Shown here: in pieces, positions 1 through 8,154 of the stretch
Numbering within the stretch: position 1 is the first letter of the stretch
Layout: each line of letters opens with the position of its first letter
NCBI GenBank assembly: GCA_002085285.1
Contig: NATK01000018.1
Span: 1-18,365 of the forward strand
Length of the DNA stretch: 18,365 nt
Direction of reading: 5' to 3'
Source: Candidatus Latescibacteria bacterium 4484_7
Lineage (GTDB): Bacteria > Krumholzibacteriota > Krumholzibacteriia > Krumholzibacteriales > Krumholzibacteriaceae
Translations under genes and position numbers: made by a program
The notes under the pieces: model-generated
What the model was told of the DNA's origin: nothing
Databases searched by the model: none
What the model saw: the letters and a program-made list of their open reading frames with translations, nothing else

Positions 1-84
1 AGAGAATATGATCGGCTGAAGTGGTGTAAGGACAAAGAGGATATGATCGCTATGGGTGGTGTTCGAGTTTTGAGGGGCGGGTGA
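1..84 (+). CDS. possible C-terminal end of an upstream gene (partial)
   Basis: The window opens inside a reading frame that stays open for 27 codons and stops at TGA 82-84. The other two forward frames stop within the first 20 bases. The tail is charged and then glycine/arginine-rich (it ends in VRVLRGG). I do not recognise a family, and the piece is too short to prove coding. The stretch 85-216 that separates it from purB holds no other gene that I can see; an AT-rich patch near 145-170 could hold a promoter, but no convincing pair of -35 and -10 boxes stands out. Confidence 0.3.
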   Translation, partial: REYDRLKWCKDKEDMIAMGGVRVLRGG

Positions 85-216
85 TCGAAGAATTTTGGGT
101 AATTGGTGCAGAGGCTGAACCGGAAGGCTGATTGAGACTGCCGTATTAAGAACATTTTTATTTCCTTGCGGAATCGATCGATAGGAGGCATCTTCCCGAT
201 TCAAAGGAGGTTGAGC

Positions 217-1518
217 TTGATCCCCAGATATTCCGTTCCCGAGATTTCAGAGATATGGTCCGACGAGCACAAGTTTGATCTTTGGCGCGAAATCGAGGTT
301 TTGTACTGCGAAGGGATGGCAGAGGCAGGTCTCATCCCAAAGAAGGCGGCAAGGGAAATAAGGGCCAGAGCGGGTTTCGACATAAAGCGCATTGCAAAGC
401 TCGAAGCGACGCTCAGACACGACGTGGTGGCCTTTCTTACGAACATGTCGGAGCATATCGGGCCATCGGGTCGCTACCTCCACATGGGAATGACGAGCTC
501 GGATCTGCTCGACACAGCCCTTGCCTGCCAGTTGAGGGATTCGGGCAACGTGATAATGGCGAAGCTCAAGAAGTTCCGCTCAGTGCTTCGCAGGCAGGCC
601 AACAGATACAAACACACCCCGATGATCGGCCGGACGCACGGCATTCATGCAGAGCCGATCACCTTCGGGCTCAAGGTCGTTGTATGGTACACGGAGACGG
701 AGAGAAACATAGAGAGGTTGAGGCGTGCGATCGACTCGATTTCCGTGGGAAAGATTACAGGCGCAGTAGGGACGATCACTCACATCGATCCTCGGGTCGA
801 ACGCTACGTGATGCGCAAGCTCAAGCTCAAGGTGGCTCCTGCGACCACTCAGATCATTCAGCGCGACGTGCACGCCGAATTCGTTGTAACGCTCGCGCTC
901 ATAGGCTCTTCTCTCGAGAAGATGGCAACGGAGATAAGAGCACTTCAGCGTACAGACATACAAGAAGCGGAGGAGCCGTTTACCAAGGGACAGAAGGGCT
1001 CAAGTGCGATGCCTCACAAGAGAAACCCGATCCTCTCGGAGAGAATATGCGGCATGGCGAGGGTCCTGAGGGCCAATTCGATTGCGGCGATGGAAAACGT
1101 CGCTCTCTGGCACGAGAGGGACATCAGCCACTCTTCTGTAGAAAGAATAATTCTGCCCGATTCGACATCGCTCCTTGCATACATGCTCGACAAGTTCAAG
1201 TGGATAATGGAAAACCTTGTCGTTGACAAGAAGAGAATGCGCGAGAATATGGAGCGCACAGGCGGACTCGTTTTTTCGCAGCATATCCTTCTCTTCCTCG
1301 TGAAGAAGGGGTTCAGCAGGGAAGAGGCCTATGCGATAGTGCAGGGTGCCGCAATGGAGAGCTGCCGCTCGGGGAGACCGTTTAAGGAACTGATCATTTC
1401 AAACCCGTCCGTGAGAAAATGCTGCAGCGCGGAGGAGATCGAAGGACTTTTCAGCCTCGAGAATCATCTGAAGAGGATAGATCTTATTTTTGAACGTGCC
1501 TTCGGGAAGAGGCACTGA
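217..1518 (+). CDS. purB: adenylosuccinate lyase PurB
   Basis: Cleaves SAICAR to AICAR and adenylosuccinate to AMP, releasing fumarate each time; a cytosolic homotetramer of the fumarase/aspartase superfamily. The start is TTG 217, placed 6 bases after AGGAGG (205-210), giving 433 aa that begin MIPRYSVPEISEIWSDE, the usual PurB opening. An in-frame start at 166 would add 17 residues of no family character. Visible family marks are MGMTSSD near residue 90, GRTHGIHAEP with His141 and His144 (general acid region), and the signature loop SSAMPHKRNP at residues 262-271 whose serines sit in the mobile catalytic loop. Length is normal for the short bacterial type. It is the first gene of the purine cluster, 27 bases before purL. 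The gene is intact. Confidence 0.96.
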   Translation: MIPRYSVPEISEIWSDEHKFDLWREIEVLYCEGMAEAGLIPKKAAREIRARAGFDIKRIAKLEATLRHDVVAFLTNMSEHIGPSGRYLHMGMTSSDLLDTALACQLRDSGNVIMAKLKKFRSVLRRQANRYKHTPMIGRTHGIHAEPITFGLKVVVWYTETERNIERLRRAIDSISVGKITGAVGTITHIDPRVERYVMRKLKLKVAPATTQIIQRDVHAEFVVTLALIGSSLEKMATEIRALQRTDIQEAEEPFTKGQKGSSAMPHKRNPILSERICGMARVLRANSIAAMENVALWHERDISHSSVERIILPDSTSLLAYMLDKFKWIMENLVVDKKRMRENMERTGGLVFSQHILLFLVKKGFSREEAYAIVQGAAMESCRSGRPFKELIISNPSVRKCCSAEEIEGLFSLENHLKRIDLIFERAFGKRH

Positions 1519-1545
1519 TCGCAGAGGAGGAAACGAAGAGAAAAC

Positions 1546-3573
1546 ATGAATGACAAGCTAATCGAAACGCTGCCCATAACTGGGCGAAGCGATAAAGAAG
1601 TGGCGAAGCTCATCTCCGAGAACGGCATGAATATCACCGTCGATGAGGCTCGCAGAGTGACAAGGCTCCTCGGAAGGGATCCGACGATCGTAGAGCTCAC
1701 CATTTTCAATACGATGTGGAGTGAACACTGCAGCTACAAGAGCAGCCGCAAGGTACTCAAAGAACTTTTGCCTACGGAGGCGCCCAACGTCGTTTTGGGC
1801 CCGGGGGAAGATGCGGGGGCCATCAGGTTCGCAAAGGCAGAGGACGGCGACTGGTACTGCCTGCCTCGTCAATGTTGTAGCGGTTGGTCTGGTGAAAGAG
1901 TCGAAGGTGCTGCGAAGCCGTGTACCGACGGAGGCAAAGGAGAAACCGTACAAATTCATCCTCGTGGGCAAGCCGACCGATGACTCGGGGTTCGGCGGTG
2001 CGGCATTCGCATCGGAGGATCTGGCGAGCGAGGAGGAGGCAAACAGAGGTGCCGTACAGGTACCCGACCCGTTTCTCAAGAGGGTGCTCACGGAGGCGAG
2101 CAAGAAGGTGCTCGAGCTCGCGGACGAACGCAATGTGAGGATAGGTTTCAAAGACCTCGGCGCCGGAGGCATCTCCTGTGCGACATCTGAGATGGCGGAT
2201 GCGGGCGGATTCGGCGCGAAGCTCTATCTCGACAGGGTGAATCTCGCCGACGGAAGGTACTCGCCGGAAGTAATCTCTTGCTCGGAGACTCAGGAGAGGT
2301 ACTGCCTCGCCGTTCCCGACGAGATCGTAGCCGACGTCCTGAAGATATACAACGAGGATTTCGAGCTTCCCCACCTCTATCACGGTGCGGGAGCAGTGGT
2401 AATAGGCGAGGTGATAAAGGAGCCTGTCTATACGATAGAGAGCGGCGGAAGGCTCGTCTGTAAGGCGCCTGTGAATGTTATAACGACCGGCATGAGGATT
2501 TTCTGAAGATCATATCGTCACCGAATATTGCATCGAAGAATTACGTATACAGGATGTACGACTCGGAGGTGCAGGGTCGTGCCGTGCTGAGGCCCGGTGA
2601 GGCTGATGCAGGTGTCATAGCCCCCATCGACGGCAAGAGCGTTGGGCTCGCATTCTCCGTAGACGGCAACCCGTTCTACGGCCTTATCGATCCGTATCAG
2701 GGAGGGGCGCTCGCCGTCTGTGAGGCTGCGAGGAATGTGGCGTCGGTAGGGGCCGTGCCTTCGGCGATCACCGACTGCCTCAATTATGGCAATCCGGAGA
2801 TCGAAGAGGTCTTCTGGGAGTTCAAGGAGGGTGTGAGAGGCGTCGGAGACGCTTGCAGAAAGATAGGACTCCTAACGGAAGAAGGTTACCCGATCCCCGT
2901 CGTTTCGGGAAATGTGAGTTTTTACAACCAGGGAAAGAGCGGCAAAGCCATTCCGCCATCGCCTATCATCGCCTGCGTTGGTGTGCTCGACGACTGGTCT
3001 GTATCGAGGTCGATAGGGTTCAAAGACGAGGGTGATGTACTATACCTCGTAGGCGAGCCGCTAGACGAGTTGGGAGGGGGCGAATACTACAGAACGGTGC
3101 TCGGCACATTCGGAGGCAATGTCCCAAAGGCTGATTTCATCCGAGAGAGAAGACAGATCGAGAGCGTAATCGAGATGCACAGGCTCGGCTGGATCAAGGC
3201 GGCACACGATATCTCTTCCGGCGGGATCCTCACAGCGATCGCTGAGATGGCGATAGGCCAGGATCCGTCGAACGGCCTCGGCTTCGTTCTCGATCTTGCA
3301 GAGCTCGCTCCTACGGGGCTCGAGCCCGAAAAGATACTCTTTTCAGAGACAGGTGCATTCATCGTAGAGCTTCCGGCAGGAATGGAGCGCGAGGTTCTAG
3401 CTCTGTGCGCCAGAAACCGGGTAAGGCTATACAGACTCGGTGAGATCAATTCTTTCCCGCGCCTCGAGGTCATCGATGGCAGCGAGAGGCTCGCCATTTG
3501 GGAGCTCGAAGAACTGAGAACAGCATATGATTCAGGATGCAGGGACATATTCGGTGTGCCTGCCGGGAGATAA
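1546..3573 (+). pseudogene. purL: FGAM synthase large subunit PurL, broken by an internal deletion and a frameshift
   Basis: PurL turns FGAR into FGAM using ATP and ammonia from PurQ. Three in-order pieces cover the protein. Piece one (1546 to about 1860, frame 1) has the N-terminal motif MWSEHCSYK with His61 and ends at GPGEDAG...GDWYC. Piece two (about 1862-2496, frame 2) resumes at LVNVVAVGLVKE. The roughly 90 residues that should lie between, including ESHNHPS, the GAATGVGG loop and the GGEV strand, are absent from the DNA. Piece two ends in MRIF and a TGA at 2504-2506. Piece three (about 2497-3573, frame 1) continues as DFLKIISSPNIASK and is intact to its end; one lost base, such as a G in AGGGATTTT near 2495-2498, explains this second break. 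The pieces total about 674 residues; adding 90 gives the usual small-PurL size. ATG 1546 follows GAAGAG and AGGAGG. Either the gene is dead or the assembly is wrong; neighbouring purine genes are intact, which favours the latter. Confidence 0.93.
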
Positions 3574-3585
3574 CAGGGGGTAGGA

Positions 3586-4425
3586 TTGAAGAGGAATTTT
3601 TCCAGAAAGGTGGCCGTTATACAGTTCCCAGGTGTGAACTGTGAGTACGAGACGGCCAGAGCAATAAGAACGGTTGGTCTGGAGGCCGGGCTCTTTCGCT
3701 GGAACGAGGACCCGGCCGTGCTCGACGACGCAGTGGCGATAGTTCTGCCCGGAGGCTTTTCCTATCAGGACAGGATACGAGCGGGAGTCGTTGCGGCGAA
3801 GGACAGGGTAATGGACAAGGTGAGCGAACTCGCAGCAGCCGGCATGCCGGTGCTTGGGATATGCAACGGCGCTCAGGTCCTCGTGGAGTCTGGGTTCGTT
3901 CCGGGGCTTCAGTGGGAGAGCGTCGAGCTGGCCCTTGCCCCAAATATAATGGAGGACAGAAGCGGTTACTACTGCCGCTGGGTGTACTCGAGGCTTGAGG
4001 AGACGGGGACTGCATGGACCGGGTCTTTCAGTGAGGGCGCAGTCATTCCTATCCCTATAGCACACGCCGAGGGTCGATTCGTTACGGAAAACGAAAAGGT
4101 TCTCAAAGCGATGAAGGAGAACGGGCAGATCGTGTTGAGATACTGCGACAGCACCGGTGTAGTGGACGGATCGTTCCCCGCCAATCCAAACGGCTCGATG
4201 GACAATATAGCGGCGGCGTGCAACCGGGAGGGAAACGTCGTGGCGATGATGCCTCATCCCGAGAGGGCGACATGGCTCAGGCAGGTTCCCGAGAACCTGC
4301 CCGACGAGTGGGGTAGAAGGCGTCGAAAAGGTGCGGGTAACATCGACCTTCTCGAAGGCGAGGGCCCTGGAAGGAAATTTTTCGCCTCACTTCTGGAGAG
4401 ACTCAAGCAGGGAGGTGTGCTTTGA
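3586..4425 (+). CDS. purQ: FGAM synthase glutaminase subunit PurQ
   Basis: A class I glutamine amidotransferase that hydrolyses glutamine and passes ammonia to PurL. The start is TTG 3586, five bases after AGGGGG (3575-3580) and 12 bases after the purL stop. The N-terminus VAVIQFPGVNCEYETARA is typical of PurQ. The nucleophile is Cys93 in GICNGAQVL, and the His224/Glu226 pair lies in MPHPERA, so the catalytic triad is complete. At 279 aa it is longer than the roughly 227 aa of the Bacillus protein; part of the excess is a basic stretch after the catalytic His (about residues 230-260, with RRRRKG) before the final helix. Its stop overlaps the next start in the sequence TTGA, so the two are probably translationally coupled. 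Confidence 0.95.
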   Translation: MKRNFSRKVAVIQFPGVNCEYETARAIRTVGLEAGLFRWNEDPAVLDDAVAIVLPGGFSYQDRIRAGVVAAKDRVMDKVSELAAAGMPVLGICNGAQVLVESGFVPGLQWESVELALAPNIMEDRSGYYCRWVYSRLEETGTAWTGSFSEGAVIPIPIAHAEGRFVTENEKVLKAMKENGQIVLRYCDSTGVVDGSFPANPNGSMDNIAAACNREGNVVAMMPHPERATWLRQVPENLPDEWGRRRRKGAGNIDLLEGEGPGRKFFASLLERLKQGGVL

Positions 4426-5093
4426 AGGCGAAGCTCGAGCTATGGGTGGGCCTCAAGGTCATAGATCTCGTTACACAGACTGCCTGGATGACGTTTACGG
4501 AAAAGCTCAACTATGAGGGGATTCTCAGGGGTCTGAGGCGCTACTCCTACTTCGGAATCGAGGTTGAGGGCGAGGAATTCGAGGGTACTGTGGAAGAAAT
4601 AGACAGGGCGATACAACTCGATAGTGCATTCACCAACCAGAATAAGCATTTTTACCGCCTTCTCGCCGCAGGTACGGATGCCCTGGCAGGGCAAGATGGT
4701 CGCCACGGGGACGATCTTTCGCTATCTGTACTTCTCGCAAGCGACAGCAGCTCGCTTTCATCACGCGGCACCCTCGCCATCGAGCGCGATTACCCCGCTG
4801 CTGGACGGGGAGAGCGAAACGGCAGGCTTTTTTCATTCGATTGCCTTATAAGGCCTTCCTTGAGAGACAGGGAGTTGCCATACATGGAGAGGCTCAACGG
4901 ACGTCTCGACGGCGCAAAGGTGACCGACATCGTTGCAGGTGAGGTTTGGCGGATTACCGTTGAGGGCGCTGATATAGAAGAAGCCGCGAATATTGTGGAC
5001 GGGATGGTCGTCACTAGATCCCGTCGCGAGGGGCTGCTTATGAATCCTCACTATCAGCGCTACGAGGTGATAGCCTCGAAGGAGCTCTCATGA
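4422..5093 (+). CDS. PurS-like protein with two apparent PurS domains in tandem
   Basis: TTG 4422 lies 6 bases after GGAGG (4411-4415) and overlaps the purQ stop. The C-terminal part (about residues 137-223) reads like PurS: a strand FDCLIRP, a helix, a strand GEVWRITVEG, a helix, and the ending LLMNPHYQRYEVI, matching the PurS ending of the form LLANPxIxDYEI. The N-terminal part (about 1-78) has the same order of elements, from LELWVGLKV to NQNKHFYRL. The middle (about 80-136) is Ser/Gly/Arg-rich and unlike either. PurS is an 80-90 aa dimer that bridges PurL and PurQ; a tandem copy would imitate that dimer, as the N-terminal domain of the large one-chain FGAM synthase does (known structural relation). 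No separate purS is present in this cluster. The role is inferred from position and fold pattern. Another frame is open through the middle (4624-4851), so compensating frameshifts there are possible. Confidence 0.6.
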   Translation: MKAKLELWVGLKVIDLVTQTAWMTFTEKLNYEGILRGLRRYSYFGIEVEGEEFEGTVEEIDRAIQLDSAFTNQNKHFYRLLAAGTDALAGQDGRHGDDLSLSVLLASDSSSLSSRGTLAIERDYPAAGRGERNGRLFSFDCLIRPSLRDRELPYMERLNGRLDGAKVTDIVAGEVWRITVEGADIEEAANIVDGMVVTRSRREGLLMNPHYQRYEVIASKELS

Positions 5094-5138
5094 GGACGAT
5101 GCCAGAGGTTCGACGCAAGTGAAAGGATGTGATCTGCG

Positions 5139-6551
5139 TTGTTGAAAGAGGAATGCGCGGTATTCGGAATATTCGGGAGGGAGGATGCTGCTCAGCTTAC
5201 GTATCTCGGGCTCTACGCACTACAGCATAGGGGGCAGGAGAGTGCCGGTATCATCACGTCCGACGGGGAGAAGGTGTACGAGCACAAGGGTCTGGGTCTC
5301 GTTTCGAAGGTTTTCGACGTAGAGACCCTCGAGAAGCTCAAAGGCTCGATAGCGATAGGCCATACGAGGTATTCGACGACGGGACTTTCCCGTGCATCCA
5401 ATACCCAGCCGTTCCTCGTCACGTGCAAGATCGGCAAGATCGCCGTGGCGCACAACGGTAACCTCGTCAACATCGTGGGCTTGAGACGAAAAATGGAGGA
5501 GGATGGCTCGATTTTCCGAAGCACGATGGACAGCGAGGTGATTCTCCACCTGATAGCCAAATCGAAGAAGAAGAAGCTCGAGGATATGATCATGGACGCC
5601 CTCAATCGGATAGAAGGCGCCTATTCCCTCGTTTTCTGCACGAAGAACAAGCTCATAGCGGCGAGGGACCCTCTGGGCTTCAGGCCTCTTTCGATGGGCA
5701 GAATGGGCGATTCCGTGGTATTTGCATCGGAGAGCTGTGCCTTTGATCTCATCGGAGCGGAGTATGAACGCGAGGTGGAAGCGGGCGAAATGCTCGTCGT
5801 CGATTCCAGCGGGGTGAAGAGCTACAGATTCAGCGAAAGGGGCAAGAACCTCTCGAAGTGTATATTCGAATTCATATATTTCTCCCGCCCGGACAGCAAG
5901 GTTTTCGGCGTCAATGTCGATAAGGTGAGGCGCAAACTCGGCCGCAAGCTAGCCGAGGAGGCGCCTGCCGACGCGGACATAGTAATCGCCGTGCCTGACT
6001 CGAGCAACACGATCGCTCTGGGTTACGCCGAAGGTTCAGGGCTCCCATTCGAGCTGGGTCTCATCAGGAACCACTACGTCGGCAGGACGTTCATTCAGCC
6101 GAGGCAGACGATGAGGGACTGGGATGTGAGGATCAAGTTCAATCCGGTCAAGGGAGTCCTCGAAGGAAGGAGAGTTGTCGTGGTTGACGACTCAATCGTG
6201 AGAGGCTCTACAATGAGAAAGCTCGTATCGATTCTAAGGGACGCCGGTGCGGCGAAGGTCCATCTGAGAATAGGCTCTCCCCCGATCCGATACTCGTGCT
6301 TCTACGGCATTGACACGCCGACGAGGGGTGAGCTCATCGCTTCGCAGAAATCGATAGACGAGATAAAGGAATACCTCGGTGTCGATACCTTGCACTACCT
6401 CACGATTGAGGGGCTACTCTCCTGCGTCGACGATCCGCAGAACTACTGTGTCGCCTGCTTCAACGGTTCTTACGCATTGAAGCCGGAGAAGGGCTTTGCA
6501 AAGGACGTATTCGACAAAAAAAGCGGGTACGAAGAGGAATTGATCATCTGA
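5139..6551 (+). CDS. purF: amidophosphoribosyltransferase PurF, iron-sulfur type
   Basis: Makes phosphoribosylamine from PRPP and glutamine, the first committed step of purine synthesis. The start is TTG 5139, five bases after AAGGATGTGATC (5123-5134), which matches the long form of the anti-Shine-Dalgarno complement with one change. TTG 5142 is an alternative. Cys6 (ECAVFGIFG) is the glutaminase nucleophile after removal of a short propeptide. The N-terminal Ntn domain runs to about residue 235 and includes TRYSTTG and AHNGN. The phosphoribosyltransferase domain has the PRPP loop VVVVDDSIVRGST near 346. Cys241, Cys387, Cys437 and Cys440 match the four ligands of the [4Fe-4S] cluster in Bacillus PurF. 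At 470 aa it is full length. It is the last gene of the purine run. The 159 bases that follow hold no gene and no convincing terminator. Confidence 0.97.
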   Translation: MLKEECAVFGIFGREDAAQLTYLGLYALQHRGQESAGIITSDGEKVYEHKGLGLVSKVFDVETLEKLKGSIAIGHTRYSTTGLSRASNTQPFLVTCKIGKIAVAHNGNLVNIVGLRRKMEEDGSIFRSTMDSEVILHLIAKSKKKKLEDMIMDALNRIEGAYSLVFCTKNKLIAARDPLGFRPLSMGRMGDSVVFASESCAFDLIGAEYEREVEAGEMLVVDSSGVKSYRFSERGKNLSKCIFEFIYFSRPDSKVFGVNVDKVRRKLGRKLAEEAPADADIVIAVPDSSNTIALGYAEGSGLPFELGLIRNHYVGRTFIQPRQTMRDWDVRIKFNPVKGVLEGRRVVVVDDSIVRGSTMRKLVSILRDAGAAKVHLRIGSPPIRYSCFYGIDTPTRGELIASQKSIDEIKEYLGVDTLHYLTIEGLLSCVDDPQNYCVACFNGSYALKPEKGFAKDVFDKKSGYEEELII

Positions 6552-6710
6552 CGGTGCAGTTTGAGAATGTGGAAGGTTGGTGGATTCTATTCTCACATGG
6601 CGTTATTGAAGATATGGTCGCGGGAATTGCATAGAGAAGGCCGCTCGGATGAGGTTGTTGCCGGCTCCTGACGGTTGCTTCATTTCAAATGAGGGGATTT
6701 CAAAGAGAAA

Positions 6711-8153
6711 ATGGATACATTAGAATTGCCAGGTAGAAATGAAATTGCCAGGGTTTTCGATATGGCTTGCTCCAGAGGTGCTCGTTTCGCTGAGCTCTTC
6801 TTCGAGGATTCAATATTCAGCCAGGTGAGGTGTGAAGACAGCCGGATAGAGAAACCCCTTACCGTATATGACATAGGTGTAGGCCTTCGCATTATAACAG
6901 ACGGGCGTACCGTCTACGGATACACCAATGATTTCTCCGTCGAGTCTCTTATGGGACTGGCAGAAAGGCTTATCTCGGTCGAGGATGAAGGTAGGGGTGA
7001 TTCGTCGGGGAATCCCCGAGATAGGGAATTCGATTTTGCCGGTGCAGGCGCTTCCGATTATTTCGGTGGTATTAGAAGGGCGGTTGTGCGCAACGCCCTT
7101 GACCCTGCAATAATCGACCCTGAGGAAAAGGCGGCGAGGCTTCTTGCAGCCGACAGAGCTGCGAGGGCCCAAAGCGGGGAGATCTCTCAGGTTCAAGCAT
7201 ATTTCAGCGATTCGGTGAGGCGTATAGCGGTCTTCAATACAGACGGCTTATTTGCCGAGGATTTGAGAAGGCAGGTTGTTTTTTCGGTTGTTGCCGTGGC
7301 AGCCGACGGTAGAGAGATTCAGAGCGCCCATCGAAGCATAGGTGGCACGGAAGGCTTCGGTGAGATCACTGAGGAGAAGTGCGTCGGGATCGCCTCTGAG
7401 GCTGTGGAAAGTGCCGTGAGAGTGCTTCATGCGGAGAGTTCTCCAGCCGGCAGGATGACAGTGGTCATATCGAGCAGGGCCGGAGGCACGATGGTTCATG
7501 AATCGATCGGGCATGGTCTCGAGGGTGACGAGGTGGAGAGGAAGCTCTCGATATTTAGCGGAAGGCTCGGGGAGATGGTTGCCTCTCCTATTGTCACTGT
7601 TGTGGACGATGCGACGATACCGGGGGCAAGGGGATCTTTTGCGGTCGATGACGAGGGTACGAAAGCACAGAAGACGGTGCTTGTAGAGAACGGCGTTCTA
7701 AAGAGTTTTATGACGGGCAGAGAGAATGCGCGTAAGCTCGGGCTCGAACTGACCGGGAACGGAAGGCGCGAATCGTATCGCTACAGGCCGATCGTGAGAA
7801 TGAGCAATACGATGATCGCGAGGGGGAAGGATTCACCCGACGATATAGTGGCAAGCGTCGACAGAGGTCTTCTCGTCGTCAAGATGGGCGGCGGACAGGT
7901 CGAGACATCGAGCGGCGATTTCATCTTCCGCGTGGATGAGGGCTACCTCATCGAGAAGGGCAAAGCCACAAGGCCGGTCAGAGGAGCCACACTCATTGGA
8001 AACGGTCCTCGCGTCCTTGAGACGATTGACATGGTCGGTGACGATCTCGGTTTCGATATAGGGACCTGCGGCAAGAAGGGTCAGCACGTACCTGTTTCGG
8101 ACGCTCAGCCTACGATAAGGATCTCTTCGATAACGGTCGGTGGAGAGGCCTGA
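6711..8153 (+). CDS. tldD: metalloprotease TldD
   Basis: TldD pairs with TldE (PmbA) to form a zinc protease that trims unfolded peptides; known roles include microcin B17 maturation and CcdA degradation. The motif HESIGH at residues 263-268 is the HExxxH zinc site, and Cys453 in GTCGKKGQ fits the third metal ligand near the C-terminus. The 480 aa match the E. coli protein (481 aa), and no break is seen. ATG 6711 has only weak upstream purine-rich sequence (AAAGAG 6703-6708, GAGGGG 6691-6696). No tldE gene lies in this window, so its partner must be elsewhere or absent. It ends one base before the start of the radical SAM gene, which has its Shine-Dalgarno site inside tldD; the two are likely translated together. 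Confidence 0.95.
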   Translation: MDTLELPGRNEIARVFDMACSRGARFAELFFEDSIFSQVRCEDSRIEKPLTVYDIGVGLRIITDGRTVYGYTNDFSVESLMGLAERLISVEDEGRGDSSGNPRDREFDFAGAGASDYFGGIRRAVVRNALDPAIIDPEEKAARLLAADRAARAQSGEISQVQAYFSDSVRRIAVFNTDGLFAEDLRRQVVFSVVAVAADGREIQSAHRSIGGTEGFGEITEEKCVGIASEAVESAVRVLHAESSPAGRMTVVISSRAGGTMVHESIGHGLEGDEVERKLSIFSGRLGEMVASPIVTVVDDATIPGARGSFAVDDEGTKAQKTVLVENGVLKSFMTGRENARKLGLELTGNGRRESYRYRPIVRMSNTMIARGKDSPDDIVASVDRGLLVVKMGGGQVETSSGDFIFRVDEGYLIEKGKATRPVRGATLIGNGPRVLETIDMVGDDLGFDIGTCGKKGQHVPVSDAQPTIRISSITVGGEA

Positions 8154-8154
8154 C

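Noticed and set aside
282..1226. A 314-codon open frame overlapping purB
   Set aside because: It is the +1 shadow of purB, rich in Arg, Gly, Ser and His with no family character, and purB is unmistakable in the other frame.
1721..2506. Programmed frameshifting or a self-splicing element as explanation for broken purL
   Set aside because: Coding sequence is missing rather than interrupted by extra sequence, and no slippery site with a downstream structure is evident at either break. Recoding could not restore the lost catalytic segment.
3532..4257. A 241-codon minus-strand open frame opposite purQ
   Set aside because: It is antisense to an intact purQ, has no family signature, and reflects codon bias of the real gene. 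The same applies to the other minus-strand frames opposite purL, rng and fumA.
6561..6596. TGAGAAT...ATTCTCA pairing after purF as a terminator
   Set aside because: The 7-bp arms are AT-rich, about 20 bases apart, and no T-tract follows.
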